From positions 2,303,501-2,367,500 of the forward strand of contig NZ_CP094975.1 in NCBI RefSeq assembly GCF_023509015.1: a stretch of 64,000 nt of DNA, written 5' to 3'. Below are positions 46,184 to 54,071 of the stretch, one piece after another. The position numbers and the translations under genes were made by a program. The notes beneath the pieces were generated by a model, which saw only the letters and a program-made list of their open reading frames with translations, was not told the DNA's origin and ran no database searches. Numbering within the stretch: the first letter of the stretch is position 1; every line of letters starts with the position of its first letter. This stretch comes from Pseudomonas abieticivorans. Lineage in GTDB: Bacteria > Pseudomonadota > Gammaproteobacteria > Pseudomonadales > Pseudomonadaceae.

Positions 46184-46816
46184 CTAAAGGGGCGCTCGAC
46201 GCAGCGTCGCGAGGAACGCCGCCGCGCCAATGAACAACCCGGCGAAGGTGCGGTTCATGCGCCGCTGTTGCTTGGGGGTACGCAGCAAGCGCAGCACCCG
46301 CGCGGCAAGCCCTGTGTAGCCGGCCATCACCAGCAAGTCGACGCATACCATGGTCGCGCAAATCGTCAGGTACTGGCCTAGCAGCGGAGCGTGGGGGTCG
46401 ATGAACTGCGGCAGCACGGCCAGCATGAATACCAGCGCCTTGGGGTTGCTGACGTTAACCAGAAAGCCACGGAACACCAAGGCCAATGGTTTGCCGATAG
46501 GCCGCACGGCGGCGTCATCGCTCATGTCCATGGGCAGCGCACGCCATTGCCTGATGGCCAGGTACACCAGGTACACCACGCCAAACCACTTGATGAACGT
46601 GAATGCCGTGGCCGAAGCTGCCAGCACTGCGCCCACCCCCGCGGCAATGATCGCGATCTGCAGGATCAGACCGAGTTGCAAGCCAAGGGCGTTCCAATAG
46701 CCACGCCAGAAGCCATACTGCAGGCCGCAGGACATCGAGGCGATGGCCCCGGCGCCTGGTGAAAGACTGATGACCCAGCAAGCGGCAAAGAATGCCAGCC
46801 ATGTTTCTAGCGCCAT
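46184..46816 (-). CDS. LysE/RhtB-family amino-acid exporter
   Basis: A 210-residue inner-membrane protein with about six helices, of the homoserine/threonine RhtB branch. Family landmarks: SLSPGAGAIASMSCGLQYGF near 17-36, LGLQLGLILQIAIIAAGVGA and RGFLVNVSNPKALVFMLAVL near 115-134. Expected to export an amino acid or analogue. An inverted repeat 46852-46879 lies 36 bases upstream of its start. Confidence 0.9.
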   Translation of the reverse strand: MALETWLAFFAACWVISLSPGAGAIASMSCGLQYGFWRGYWNALGLQLGLILQIAIIAAGVGAVLAASATAFTFIKWFGVVYLVYLAIRQWRALPMDMSDDAAVRPIGKPLALVFRGFLVNVSNPKALVFMLAVLPQFIDPHAPLLGQYLTICATMVCVDLLVMAGYTGLAARVLRLLRTPKQQRRMNRTFAGLFIGAAAFLATLRRAPL

Positions 46817-46851
46817 GACACACCTCGTTTCAATTCAGTCTTTCAAACTAA

Positions 46852-46879
46852 ATCGTGCGAGGAAAAAGCACCACGATTA
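46852..46879. promoter_or_regulatory. Inverted repeat upstream of the exporter gene
   Basis: AATCGTG (46852-46858) and CACGATT (46873-46879) are separated by 14 bases. On the plus strand ATTTTTG follows. It lies between the exporter start and the end of the upstream ABC-F gene, so it may be an operator for a regulator of the exporter or a poor terminator. Confidence 0.3.
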
Positions 46880-46921
46880 TTTTTGCCGTCGTCAGTGGGC
46901 GCCGTGCTACTGCAACGCCCA

Positions 46922-48832
46922 TCAAGACAGTGCCTCCAGCTCCGCCTGCATGCTTTCCAGCAGTTCCAGGGCTTCCATCCAGGCTTCTTCCAGCTCGGCC
47001 TCGCGCACCTTCAGCTTGGCTTGCTGAGCGAGCTGATCACGCAGGTCGTCCTTGCGGGCAGCCTCGTAGATCGCGCTGTCGCCCAGGGCGGCCTCGACCT
47101 TGGCCAACTGCTCATGCACTTTGCCAAGTTCGGCTTCCAGCTTGTCGGCCTGGCGCTTGTGCGGCGCCAGTTGCTGACGCAGGGCTGCCGCCTGTTGGCG
47201 CTGGGCTTTCTTGTCGGTTTTGTCCGGGTTGACCGGGGTGTTGCTCGCCGGGGCATTGCGCAAGCGATAGTCGACCAGCCAGCGGGCGTAGTCGTCCAGG
47301 TCGCCGTCGAATTCCTGCACCTTGCCGTCAGCAACCAGCAAAAAGTCGTCGGTGGTGCTTTTGAGCAGATGGCGATCGTGGGACACCACCAGTACCGCAC
47401 CACTGAACTCCTGCAGGGCCATGGTCAAGGCCAGGCGCATCTCGAGGTCCAGGTGGTTGGTCGGTTCGTCGAGCAGCAACAGGTTGGGCCGCTCCCAGGC
47501 GATCAGCGCCAGCGCCAGCCGGGCCTTCTCGCCACCGGAGAAATTCAGCACCGGCTCATCGATCCGTGCACCCCGGAAGTCGAAACCGCCGAGGAAATCG
47601 CGCAGCACCTGCTCGCGCTCGGTAGGCGCCAGGCGTTGCAGGTGCAGCAAGGGGCTGGCCTTGCTGTCCAGGGAGTCCAACTGGTGCTGGGCGAAGTAGC
47701 CCACCACCGTGTTCTCCCCACGCACCAGGCGCCCGCCCAGGGGCGACAGCTCGCCGGCGAGGTTCTTGATCAGCGTCGACTTGCCCGCGCCGTTAGGGCC
47801 CAGCAGGCCGATCCGCGCGCCCGGGGTCAGTTGCAACTTGACCTTCTCCAGGATGGTCGTTTCGCCATAACCCAGGCGTGCGTCAGACAAATCCAATAGC
47901 GGGCTGGAGATTTTTTGCGACTCGCGGAAGACGAAGTCGAACGGCGAATCGACGTGGGCCGCCGACAGCTCCTCCATCCGTTCCAGCGCTTTGATGCGGC
48001 TTTGGGCCTGGCGGGCCTTGGTGGCCTGGGCCTTGAAGCGCGCAATGTACTTTTCCATGTGCGCGCGCTGGGCTTGCTGCTTGTCGTAGGCCTGCTGCTG
48101 TTGCGCAAGGCGTTCGGCCCGAGCACGCTCGAAGGCCGAGTAGCCGCCGCGGTAAAGGGTCAGCTTCTGCTGCTCGACGTGGGCGATGTGGTCCACCACG
48201 GCGTCGAGGAAGTCCCGGTCGTGGGAGATCAGCATCATCGTGCCCTGATAACCCTTGAGCCAGTCTTCCAGCCACAGGATCGCATCGAGGTCCAAGTGGT
48301 TGGTGGGTTCGTCGAGCAAAAGCAGGTCGGAGGGGCACATCAGCGCCTGCGCCAGGTTCAGGCGCATCCGCCAGCCACCGGAAAAGTCGCCAACCTGACG
48401 GTCCATCTGCTCGTTGCTGAAGCCAAGGCCAGCCAGCAGCTTGCGCGCCCGAGCGTCGGCGGTATAGCCATCGGCGCTGTCTAGCTCGGCGTGCAGCCGT
48501 GCCTGGGCGGCCCCGTCATGGGCCGCTTCGGCCGCAGCCAGTTGCTGCTGGACCTCGCGCAGGCGTAAATCACCGTCAAGGACGTAATCTACGGCTATCC
48601 TCTCGAGCGTATCGACCTCTTGGCGCATGTGAGCGATACGCCAGTCCGCCGGCAGCAGGCAATCACCGGAGTCAGGCGTGAGCTCACCGCGCAACAGGGC
48701 GAACAGCGTGGATTTGCCGGCGCCATTGGCACCGATCAGACCGGCTTTCTGGCCGGCGTGCAGCGTCAGCTCGGCGTCTTCTAGCAGACGTTGCGGGCCA
48801 CGCTGTAAAGTAAGGTTTTGAAGTCGAATCAT
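46922..48832 (-). CDS. ABC-F ATPase (YheS/Uup-like)
   Basis: A 636-residue soluble protein with two ATPase cassettes and no membrane part, so a ribosome-associated ABC-F factor. First cassette: GQKAGLIGANGAGKSTLFAL near 30-48 and signature GDFSGGWRMRLNLAQAL; second: GARIGLLGPNGAGKSTLIKN near 335 and signature LNFSGGEKARLALALIAW. The linker between them has the charged helical pair, and the C-terminal 90 residues form a coiled coil (QLAPHKRQADKLEAELGKVH). Length and start fit YheS. ATG 48832 (MIRLQNLTLQRG) is preferred on homology to relatives, although no clear ribosome site is seen. Confidence 0.9.
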   Translation of the reverse strand: MIRLQNLTLQRGPQRLLEDAELTLHAGQKAGLIGANGAGKSTLFALLRGELTPDSGDCLLPADWRIAHMRQEVDTLERIAVDYVLDGDLRLREVQQQLAAAEAAHDGAAQARLHAELDSADGYTADARARKLLAGLGFSNEQMDRQVGDFSGGWRMRLNLAQALMCPSDLLLLDEPTNHLDLDAILWLEDWLKGYQGTMMLISHDRDFLDAVVDHIAHVEQQKLTLYRGGYSAFERARAERLAQQQQAYDKQQAQRAHMEKYIARFKAQATKARQAQSRIKALERMEELSAAHVDSPFDFVFRESQKISSPLLDLSDARLGYGETTILEKVKLQLTPGARIGLLGPNGAGKSTLIKNLAGELSPLGGRLVRGENTVVGYFAQHQLDSLDSKASPLLHLQRLAPTEREQVLRDFLGGFDFRGARIDEPVLNFSGGEKARLALALIAWERPNLLLLDEPTNHLDLEMRLALTMALQEFSGAVLVVSHDRHLLKSTTDDFLLVADGKVQEFDGDLDDYARWLVDYRLRNAPASNTPVNPDKTDKKAQRQQAAALRQQLAPHKRQADKLEAELGKVHEQLAKVEAALGDSAIYEAARKDDLRDQLAQQAKLKVREAELEEAWMEALELLESMQAELEALS

Positions 48833-48882
48833 AATGGCGGCGGAGTCTACCAGCTTCGGCGACAACTGGCGCGAGAAGGACT

Positions 48883-49347
48883 ATGCACTCTGACCTATGG
48901 AGCTTTTCCCTGGACCTTTATGCCCGCCTGGGCATCGAGCAGGCTTGCCTGGAACTGCAGGCCGACGGCGCGAACGTGTGCCTGATGCTGGGGGCTGCGT
49001 GGCTGGGCCACCTGGGGGTCGCCTGCACTCCCGAGCGCCTTGCGCAGCTACGTACGCTGGCCTGGCCTTGGCATGACGAAGTGATTCGGCCCTTGCGCAA
49101 ATTGCGCCAGGACTGGACGAACGCGGCCAAACTTGACCGGGAATTGGAAGTGATGCGCGAGCAAATCAAGACGCTGGAGCTGGAAGCCGAACGTCAGTTG
49201 CTGACCCGTATCGAAAACCTGGCCCAGGAATGGGCAGCCGTGGGTGCCGATGACATGACACTGTGGCTGGAAGGCGTGGTGCCCTCCTCGGCGAGGGAAA
49301 ATCGCGGCGCGCTGCAAAGGCTGCACGCCGCGAGTACGTCCGCTTAG
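48883..49347 (+). CDS. TIGR02444 family protein
   Basis: A 154-residue mostly helical protein that I recognise as the TIGR02444 family of pseudomonads: LWSFSLDLYARLGIEQACLE at the start and ANVCLMLGAAWLGHLGVACT near 30, then a long helix ending in ARENRGALQRLH. No function is known. It begins 50 bases from the divergent ABC-F start and its stop overlaps the algP stop by four bases. Confidence 0.83.
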   Translation: MHSDLWSFSLDLYARLGIEQACLELQADGANVCLMLGAAWLGHLGVACTPERLAQLRTLAWPWHDEVIRPLRKLRQDWTNAAKLDRELEVMREQIKTLELEAERQLLTRIENLAQEWAAVGADDMTLWLEGVVPSSARENRGALQRLHAASTSA

Positions 49348-50474
49348 GAAGCGCTGACGGCGCTGTTGCTGGCGGCCGGAGCGGCAGCCGGAGCAGGCGA
49401 CGGCGTTGCTGCGGTTGGCGCTGGGGCAGCCGGTGCAGCGGCAGGTGTGCCGGTAGCAGTAGCCGGTGCCTTGGCGGCCGGTGTTGCAGGTTTTTTAGCG
49501 GCAGGGCGTGCAGCTGGCTTGCTGGCCGGCTTGGCTGCAGGCTTGGCGGCCGCAGGTTTGGCTACGGCTGGCTTGGCTGGCGCCTTGGCGGTTGCGGGCT
49601 TGGCCGCTGCTGCAGGTTTGGCTGCAGGTTTGGCTGCAGGCTTGGCTGCAGGCTTGGCCGCTGCCGGTTTGGCGGCTGCGGTTTTGGCTGCCACAGGTTT
49701 TGCGGCGGGCTTGGCTGCAGGCTTAGCCATTGCAGGTTTTGCAGCGCTGCTGGCAGGTGCCTTGGCGGCTGGCTTAGCTGCGGGTTTAGCTGCTGGCTTG
49801 GCTGCGGGTTTTGCCGCGACCTTGCTGGCGACAGGTTTGGCTGGGGCTTTGGCAGCGACCGCCTTGGTGGCGGCAGGTTTGGCCGCGGCTTTGCTGGCGG
49901 CGGCTTTAGGGGCAGCGGCCTTGGTTGCCGACGCTTTAGCCGCAGGCTTGGCAGCTGGCGCGGAAGCGGCTTTTTTCACCGGTGCCTTGGCGGCAGGCTT
50001 GGCAACAGCTGGCTTGGCGGCAGCGGGTTTGGCCGCGGCTTTTTTGGCCGGGGCGGCAGCGGCAGGTTTGGCAGCTCGTGTCGTCAGCGCCTTGCCGGCA
50101 GCTTCATGCACACGACCGACACCTTGGGCCAATTTCAAACTTTCTTGCGCGTCGCGCTTGAGTTGCACGATGTAGGCGCGAGTTTCGGTTTGGCGTGCTT
50201 TCAATGCATCAAGCAACTCCTCCAGTTCCGTACCCACGGTCTTGGCCTTGGCTTGTGCCTTGGCTTTACCGGCAGTGGCAGCATCCTGAAGTTTGGTACG
50301 CGACTTGTGCAGTTTTTCCTGAGCCTTGACGCGCTGCTTCTCCAACTTGGCGAGTAGTTTCTCAGCATCAGCCAGGGCCTGGGAACAGGCGCTTTCCAAA
50401 TGCTCGAGCAGGCTGCTCGATAGCTGTTGGAGCAAATGCAACGGAGTATTTACAGGCTTCTTGTTAGCCGACAT
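49344..50474 (-). CDS. algP: AlgP (AlgR3), histone H1-like alginate regulatory protein
   Basis: In P. aeruginosa AlgP influences algD transcription and mucoidy; it is thought to be a DNA-bending, histone H1-like protein. The 376-residue protein has an N-terminal helical domain of about 130 residues (LLQQLSSSLLEHLESACSQA, KTVGTELEELLDALKARQTE) and then about 210 residues of KPAA-type repeats (codons 134-342, bases 49449-50075). Lysine is spaced every four or five residues among Ala and Pro. The N-domain is well conserved; the repeat length usually varies between strains. It lies in the usual place near algQ, algR and algZ. Confidence 0.93.
   Translation of the reverse strand: MSANKKPVNTPLHLLQQLSSSLLEHLESACSQALADAEKLLAKLEKQRVKAQEKLHKSRTKLQDAATAGKAKAQAKAKTVGTELEELLDALKARQTETRAYIVQLKRDAQESLKLAQGVGRVHEAAGKALTTRAAKPAAAAPAKKAAAKPAAAKPAVAKPAAKAPVKKAASAPAAKPAAKASATKAAAPKAAASKAAAKPAATKAVAAKAPAKPVASKVAAKPAAKPAAKPAAKPAAKAPASSAAKPAMAKPAAKPAAKPVAAKTAAAKPAAAKPAAKPAAKPAAKPAAAAKPATAKAPAKPAVAKPAAAKPAAKPASKPAARPAAKKPATPAAKAPATATGTPAAAPAAPAPTAATPSPAPAAAPAASNSAVSAS
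49449..50075 (-). repeat. KPAA-coding tandem repeat tract of algP
   Basis: About 630 bases of imperfect 12-15 base repeats encode Lys-Pro-Ala-Ala units (plus-strand copies such as GGCTTGGCTGCAGG repeat many times near 49530-49680). Repeats of this type are prone to slippage and to collapse in short-read assembly, so the observed unit count should be treated with care. Confidence 0.85.
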
Positions 50475-50715
50475 GGGTTACCTCCTGGCTGATGATATTG
50501 CGGCTCATACTAGACCTCTGCAGTTAGTGCCGCTAGGGCATGTTGACAGTATCGAGTACGCCGCGTTGCATGCCTGGGCAAAGTTGTTTTCTGGGCCGTG
50601 CGAAACAAGTGTAGAAGCGCTTGCAAAGTCTGCTAGCAACACCCCGCCACACAGGGCTCGCAGAGGGTGCGGGTGCTGGCATAATCGCGGTCTTCTGAAC
50701 ACGGAGAGAGCACTC

Positions 50716-51369
50716 ATGTTGCGTCGCCTGTTGTTGTCGTTTTGCTTCTTTGCGCCCTTGGCCCATGCGGAAAAAACAGCCCCTGCCAGTGCTCACGATT
50801 ATGCCTATAGCCTGGGTGCAAGCTTGGGTGAGCGCCTGCGCGAACAGGTACCCGACCTTGAGTTAAAGGCTCTAGTAGAAGGGTTGCAGCAGGCTTACCA
50901 GAACAAGCCGTTAGCCCTGGATGACGCACGCATAGCGCAAGTGCTTAGCGAGCATGAAGCGCAAAACAACGAGGCCTCCACCAGCGAAAAAGCCTTGAGC
51001 GCAGAACGCGACTACCTCGCCCAAGAGAAAACCAAACCTGGCGTTCGCGAGTTGGCCGACGGCATTCTCGTCACGGAAATTTCTGCAGGCCAAGGCGAAA
51101 AACCCAAGGCCACGGATCAAGTGCAGGTCAATTATGTAGGCCACTTGCCTGACGGCACCGTGTTCGACCAGAGCTCGCAACCGCAGTGGTTTCGCCTGGG
51201 CAGCGTAATCAGCGGCTGGCGCACGGTGCTGCGGCAAATGCCGACCGGGTCGAAATGGCGGGTGGTGATTCCATCGGCTCAAGCCTACGGCGCGGATGGG
51301 GCGGGGGATTTGATCGCGCCTTATACACCGCTGACGTTCGAGATTGAATTGGTGGGAGTGAAGAACTGA
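50716..51369 (+). CDS. FKBP-type peptidyl-prolyl cis-trans isomerase, periplasmic
   Basis: A 217-residue protein with signal peptide (RRLLLSFCFFAPLAHA), an N-terminal dimerisation helix region (SYSLGA-type segment YAYSLGASLGERLREQVPDL), and a C-terminal FKBP fold with ATDQVQVNYVGHLPDGTVFD and QMPTGSKWRVVIPSAQAYGA. This is the FkpA/FklB layout, assisting folding of envelope proteins. ATG 50716 follows GGAGAG. It is divergent from algP; the 241-base gap contains no obvious gene. Confidence 0.92.
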   Translation: MLRRLLLSFCFFAPLAHAEKTAPASAHDYAYSLGASLGERLREQVPDLELKALVEGLQQAYQNKPLALDDARIAQVLSEHEAQNNEASTSEKALSAERDYLAQEKTKPGVRELADGILVTEISAGQGEKPKATDQVQVNYVGHLPDGTVFDQSSQPQWFRLGSVISGWRTVLRQMPTGSKWRVVIPSAQAYGADGAGDLIAPYTPLTFEIELVGVKN

Positions 51370-51442
51370 AGTCTGTAGTAGGTACCGAAGGCCGCACGCC
51401 ACTGGAAAGGCGACGCACCTTCGGCAACTGCAACACGGAAAT

Positions 51443-51913
51443 TCAGGCTACGACGCCTTCCTCTTTGTGCGCGTTGTGCAGCACTTCGATCAGGCAGTCT
51501 TCAAGTTCAAACCGCTCGTGAAGGCTGGAGCCTAGATCCTTGAGCTTGCCGGCCAAGGTTTCCGAGCACGAACAATCACCCTTGTCGCAGTGATCATTGA
51601 AATCCAGGGCGGACTGAGTAATGGCCTCGATGCGAGGGAAAATCGTATCGGCCAACTCCAGGCCTTGCTCGTCCTTGAAAGCTTTGGCTTCGGCGATCAA
51701 CTGTTCGTAGACCTCGAAATGCCCGGCGCTAACGTAGTCGACCAACACCCCGCAGAATTCCCGCAGCTTCTTGCGATCGCCTGCCAGGGCCTCCGGTGTT
51801 TCACCTAGAACGTCAAAGGCACGCACCAATTCTTGACGCTCTTGCAACCAGCGATCAATCAGCAGGTGAACCCCACCCCAGCGTTCCTGAGCATTCTGAC
51901 AACTTTCCAGCAT
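51443..51913 (-). CDS. algQ: AlgQ, anti-sigma-70 regulator (Rsd family)
   Basis: Rsd/AlgQ binds the region 4 of sigma-70; in P. aeruginosa AlgQ (AlgR2) affects alginate and siderophore expression. The 156-residue protein has the helical family core [57 protein letters not shown] and [20 protein letters not shown]. Like 6S RNA in this window it modulates sigma-70 use. The 259 bases upstream (51914-52172) hold no gene; I cannot place its promoter. Confidence 0.93.
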   Translation of the reverse strand: MLESCQNAQERWGGVHLLIDRWLQERQELVRAFDVLGETPEALAGDRKKLREFCGVLVDYVSAGHFEVYEQLIAEAKAFKDEQGLELADTIFPRIEAITQSALDFNDHCDKGDCSCSETLAGKLKDLGSSLHERFELEDCLIEVLHNAHKEEGVVA

Positions 51914-52172
51914 GGTGATTTCTTCCCTTGTGGGTCGTGCCGCTGGAGGTCTTACCCGCGAAATTGAGGGTCAGGCCCGTACGTGACTAGCGGCACCAAA
52001 GCAGTCTGATTTCTGTAGTGCGTGCAGGGAGATTATGCCCGTGCGCGGATCGCTTCAAGGTACCCAGAGGATAAAGTTCATACAAGTGTTTAATCCACCG
52101 CAGGGCTACTACCCCCGTAAACAAAGCACTTCGCAAGCTATGCATCAACCCCGCCTCAGCTCCCTGCCGGCC

Positions 52173-52667
52173 TTAGCGGGCGCTTTGCAGCAGCGTCCAC
52201 AGCGACAGCACCAACATCCCGACGAAGGCGAAAAGGCTCCACTCGGCCAGGCTCATGTCCAGCAGCGTCCAATTGACGCGGGCGCATTCCGGGGTGCCCA
52301 TGGCCAGAGTCGTCAATACATCCTTGAGCGGCAAAGCCTGGAGCAAATAGTCAAAGCCGGGCTGGCAAACGATCTGGGGTTGGTCGGCGTGTTCCTGCAT
52401 CCAGACATGCCGCGTTGCGGCCAGGCCGCCTAACATGCTGAACAGCAGGTTGCCGCCCGCATACGCCAGCATGCCCTTGCGGCCTGGGCAGTGGATGACC
52501 GACGCCAGGCAACTCAGCGCCATCAACCCCATGAAGAAACGCTGCACCAGCGAAAGCGAACACGGCACCAGGCCCGTCTCTGCTTCCAGATAAATTGCCA
52601 CTGCCAATGCGGCAGTGCAGGCGACAAATCCCAGTACGAACAATTGACGCGAGCGGGCCGATAACAT
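52173..52667 (-). CDS. dsbB: Disulfide bond formation protein B family (DsbB/DsbH), altered first cysteine motif
   Basis: DsbB reoxidises DsbA and passes electrons to ubiquinone. The 164-residue protein has four hydrophobic segments and the usual layout, with the second periplasmic Cys pair present (QIVCQPGFDYLL and GTPECARVNW) and the quinone-site Arg in LSLVQRFF. However, the first motif, normally PCxLC, reads VPCSLSLVQR: the second Cys is Ser (codon TCG). A TCG to Cys change needs two base substitutions, so this is unlikely to be a single read error. ATG 52667 has AGGA upstream. In P. aeruginosa the gene in this place is dsbH, reported to be a second, weaker DsbB. Confidence 0.88.
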   Translation of the reverse strand: MLSARSRQLFVLGFVACTAALAVAIYLEAETGLVPCSLSLVQRFFMGLMALSCLASVIHCPGRKGMLAYAGGNLLFSMLGGLAATRHVWMQEHADQPQIVCQPGFDYLLQALPLKDVLTTLAMGTPECARVNWTLLDMSLAEWSLFAFVGMLVLSLWTLLQSAR

Positions 52668-52789
52668 GGATAATCCTGCAACAGAAAGGACAGGACCCAA
52701 CGGTAGAGGAAATGCCGCAGCGGCTTCAAGGCGCCAGCCGCCAGACTTGGAAGCGCTTCCTGTAGGGGGAATCGTATTTAAAGGGGCGA

Positions 52790-52823
52790 TTGTCGGCACC
52801 CCCATGCAAAAGGGTGCCGACAA
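52790..52823 (-). terminator. 12-bp perfect hairpin between hemY and dsbB
   Basis: TTGTCGGCACCC (52790-52801) and its complement (52812-52823) enclose a ten-base loop, starting ten bases after the hemY stop. On the transcribed strand the sequence after the stem is TCGCCCC, without a T run. It may end or attenuate the hem operon, or protect its 3' end. The remaining 120 bases up to dsbB show no gene. Confidence 0.55.
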
Positions 52824-52832
52824 CAAGTGCCA

Positions 52833-54071
52833 TCAGGCCCTGGCGGCCTCGGGCAATGGCGAAGCCAGCAGGCGCTCATCGAGCAAGCCCAGGCCTTCCT
52901 GGAACAGCTGATTGCTGCGCCCGGTATCACCCAACTGGGCCAGCAGGCGGGCCAGTTCAGCGCACGCTTCGGGGTTGCGCTGCACTTTCAAGCTGCTTTC
53001 CAGGTAATCCCTGGCCTTGCCCCACAAGCTGTTTTGCAGGCTCAAGCGCCCAAGGGTCAGCAGTAGACTGGAATCATCAGGGTGCTGTTTGAGCCAACCC
53101 TCGGCAGTTTGCAACTGGCGCGCCGGATCGCTGCCACGCACCAGCCCGTATAGACGCGCAAGGTGGCTGTCATAGCCGCGCTTGATCGCCTGGCGCAACA
53201 CCTCTTCGGCTTGCGCCTCGGCACCCAGCTGACGCAACTGTTCGGCGTATGCCAGTACCAGCACCGGCTCCTGGCGCTGCCCGGAACTCAACTGTTGCCA
53301 GGCAGTATTCAGCGCAGCCAGGCCGCTCTCACCGGCATCACGGTTGGACGCCAGGTTTAAGTTTTCACCCCACGCGCGATGCTCCAGCTCGGCCAGTTCG
53401 GTAGCGGACACTACTTTGGCCTTGCGCAAATCCGGCAACAGGCGGATCAACGCCGGCCAGTCGCCGCGCTGCTGATGCAAGCGCTGCAATTGGCGCAACA
53501 CTTGAACGTTGTTGGGGTGGCGCTCATGCATGGCAATGAGCGTGTCATGCGCGCCGTCGGTATCGCCACGGTCTACCTGTAACTGTGCGTGGCTCAGGGC
53601 GATGGCCAACTCGGCTTGGGGCTGACGCTCCAGGGCGCGCTCCAGCAAACTGTCGCTTTCTTCGTAGCGGCCCAGCTCGTTGGCCGCGCGCGCGGCACCC
53701 AGGTAATACAGCAACGGCAGGCGCTCGGCTTCGGCGGCGCGATGCAAATGTTTCTGGGCGCTGGCCCAGCGGCCCTCGGCGAGGTCCATCTGGCCCTGTT
53801 CGATCGCCAATTGCACGCGGCGGTTACGGTTGCGACCGGACCAGGGGTTGACCACACCGCTGGAGGTGGTGACCAGGCTCAACAACACCCAGGCCAGGAA
53901 CACCAGCAGCAGCACGGCAAACAAGCCTGCCAGCGACGACCACAGGCCCGACTCGTAACGGAACACATGCGGGTAGTCGATCAGTACGTAGCCTGGATGC
54001 TTGGCGACCCCCAGGCCCAGAATGACTGCCAGGGCAATCGCCACGAACACAATGACATACGCTCGCTTCAT
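52833..54071 (-). CDS. hemY: HemY, TPR-containing heme biosynthesis-associated membrane protein
   Basis: A 412-residue inner-membrane protein with two N-terminal hydrophobic segments (AYVIVFVAIALAVILGLGVA and LFAVLLLVFLAWVLLSLV) and a long TPR-like helical domain (QLAIEQGQMDLAEGRWASAQ, HDTLIAMHERHPNNVQVLRQ). The gamma-proteobacterial HemY has no protoporphyrinogen oxidase activity despite the shared name with the Bacillus enzyme; it is thought to organise the heme pathway. Overlaps hemX by four bases (ATGA). Confidence 0.9.
   Translation of the reverse strand: MKRAYVIVFVAIALAVILGLGVAKHPGYVLIDYPHVFRYESGLWSSLAGLFAVLLLVFLAWVLLSLVTTSSGVVNPWSGRNRNRRVQLAIEQGQMDLAEGRWASAQKHLHRAAEAERLPLLYYLGAARAANELGRYEESDSLLERALERQPQAELAIALSHAQLQVDRGDTDGAHDTLIAMHERHPNNVQVLRQLQRLHQQRGDWPALIRLLPDLRKAKVVSATELAELEHRAWGENLNLASNRDAGESGLAALNTAWQQLSSGQRQEPVLVLAYAEQLRQLGAEAQAEEVLRQAIKRGYDSHLARLYGLVRGSDPARQLQTAEGWLKQHPDDSSLLLTLGRLSLQNSLWGKARDYLESSLKVQRNPEACAELARLLAQLGDTGRSNQLFQEGLGLLDERLLASPLPEAARA

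Noticed and set aside
49263-50357. A 364-codon Gly/Cys-rich frame and a 269-codon Ala/Gly-rich frame opposite algP
   Set aside because: These are products of the KPAA repeat read on the other strand; low complexity and no start signals.
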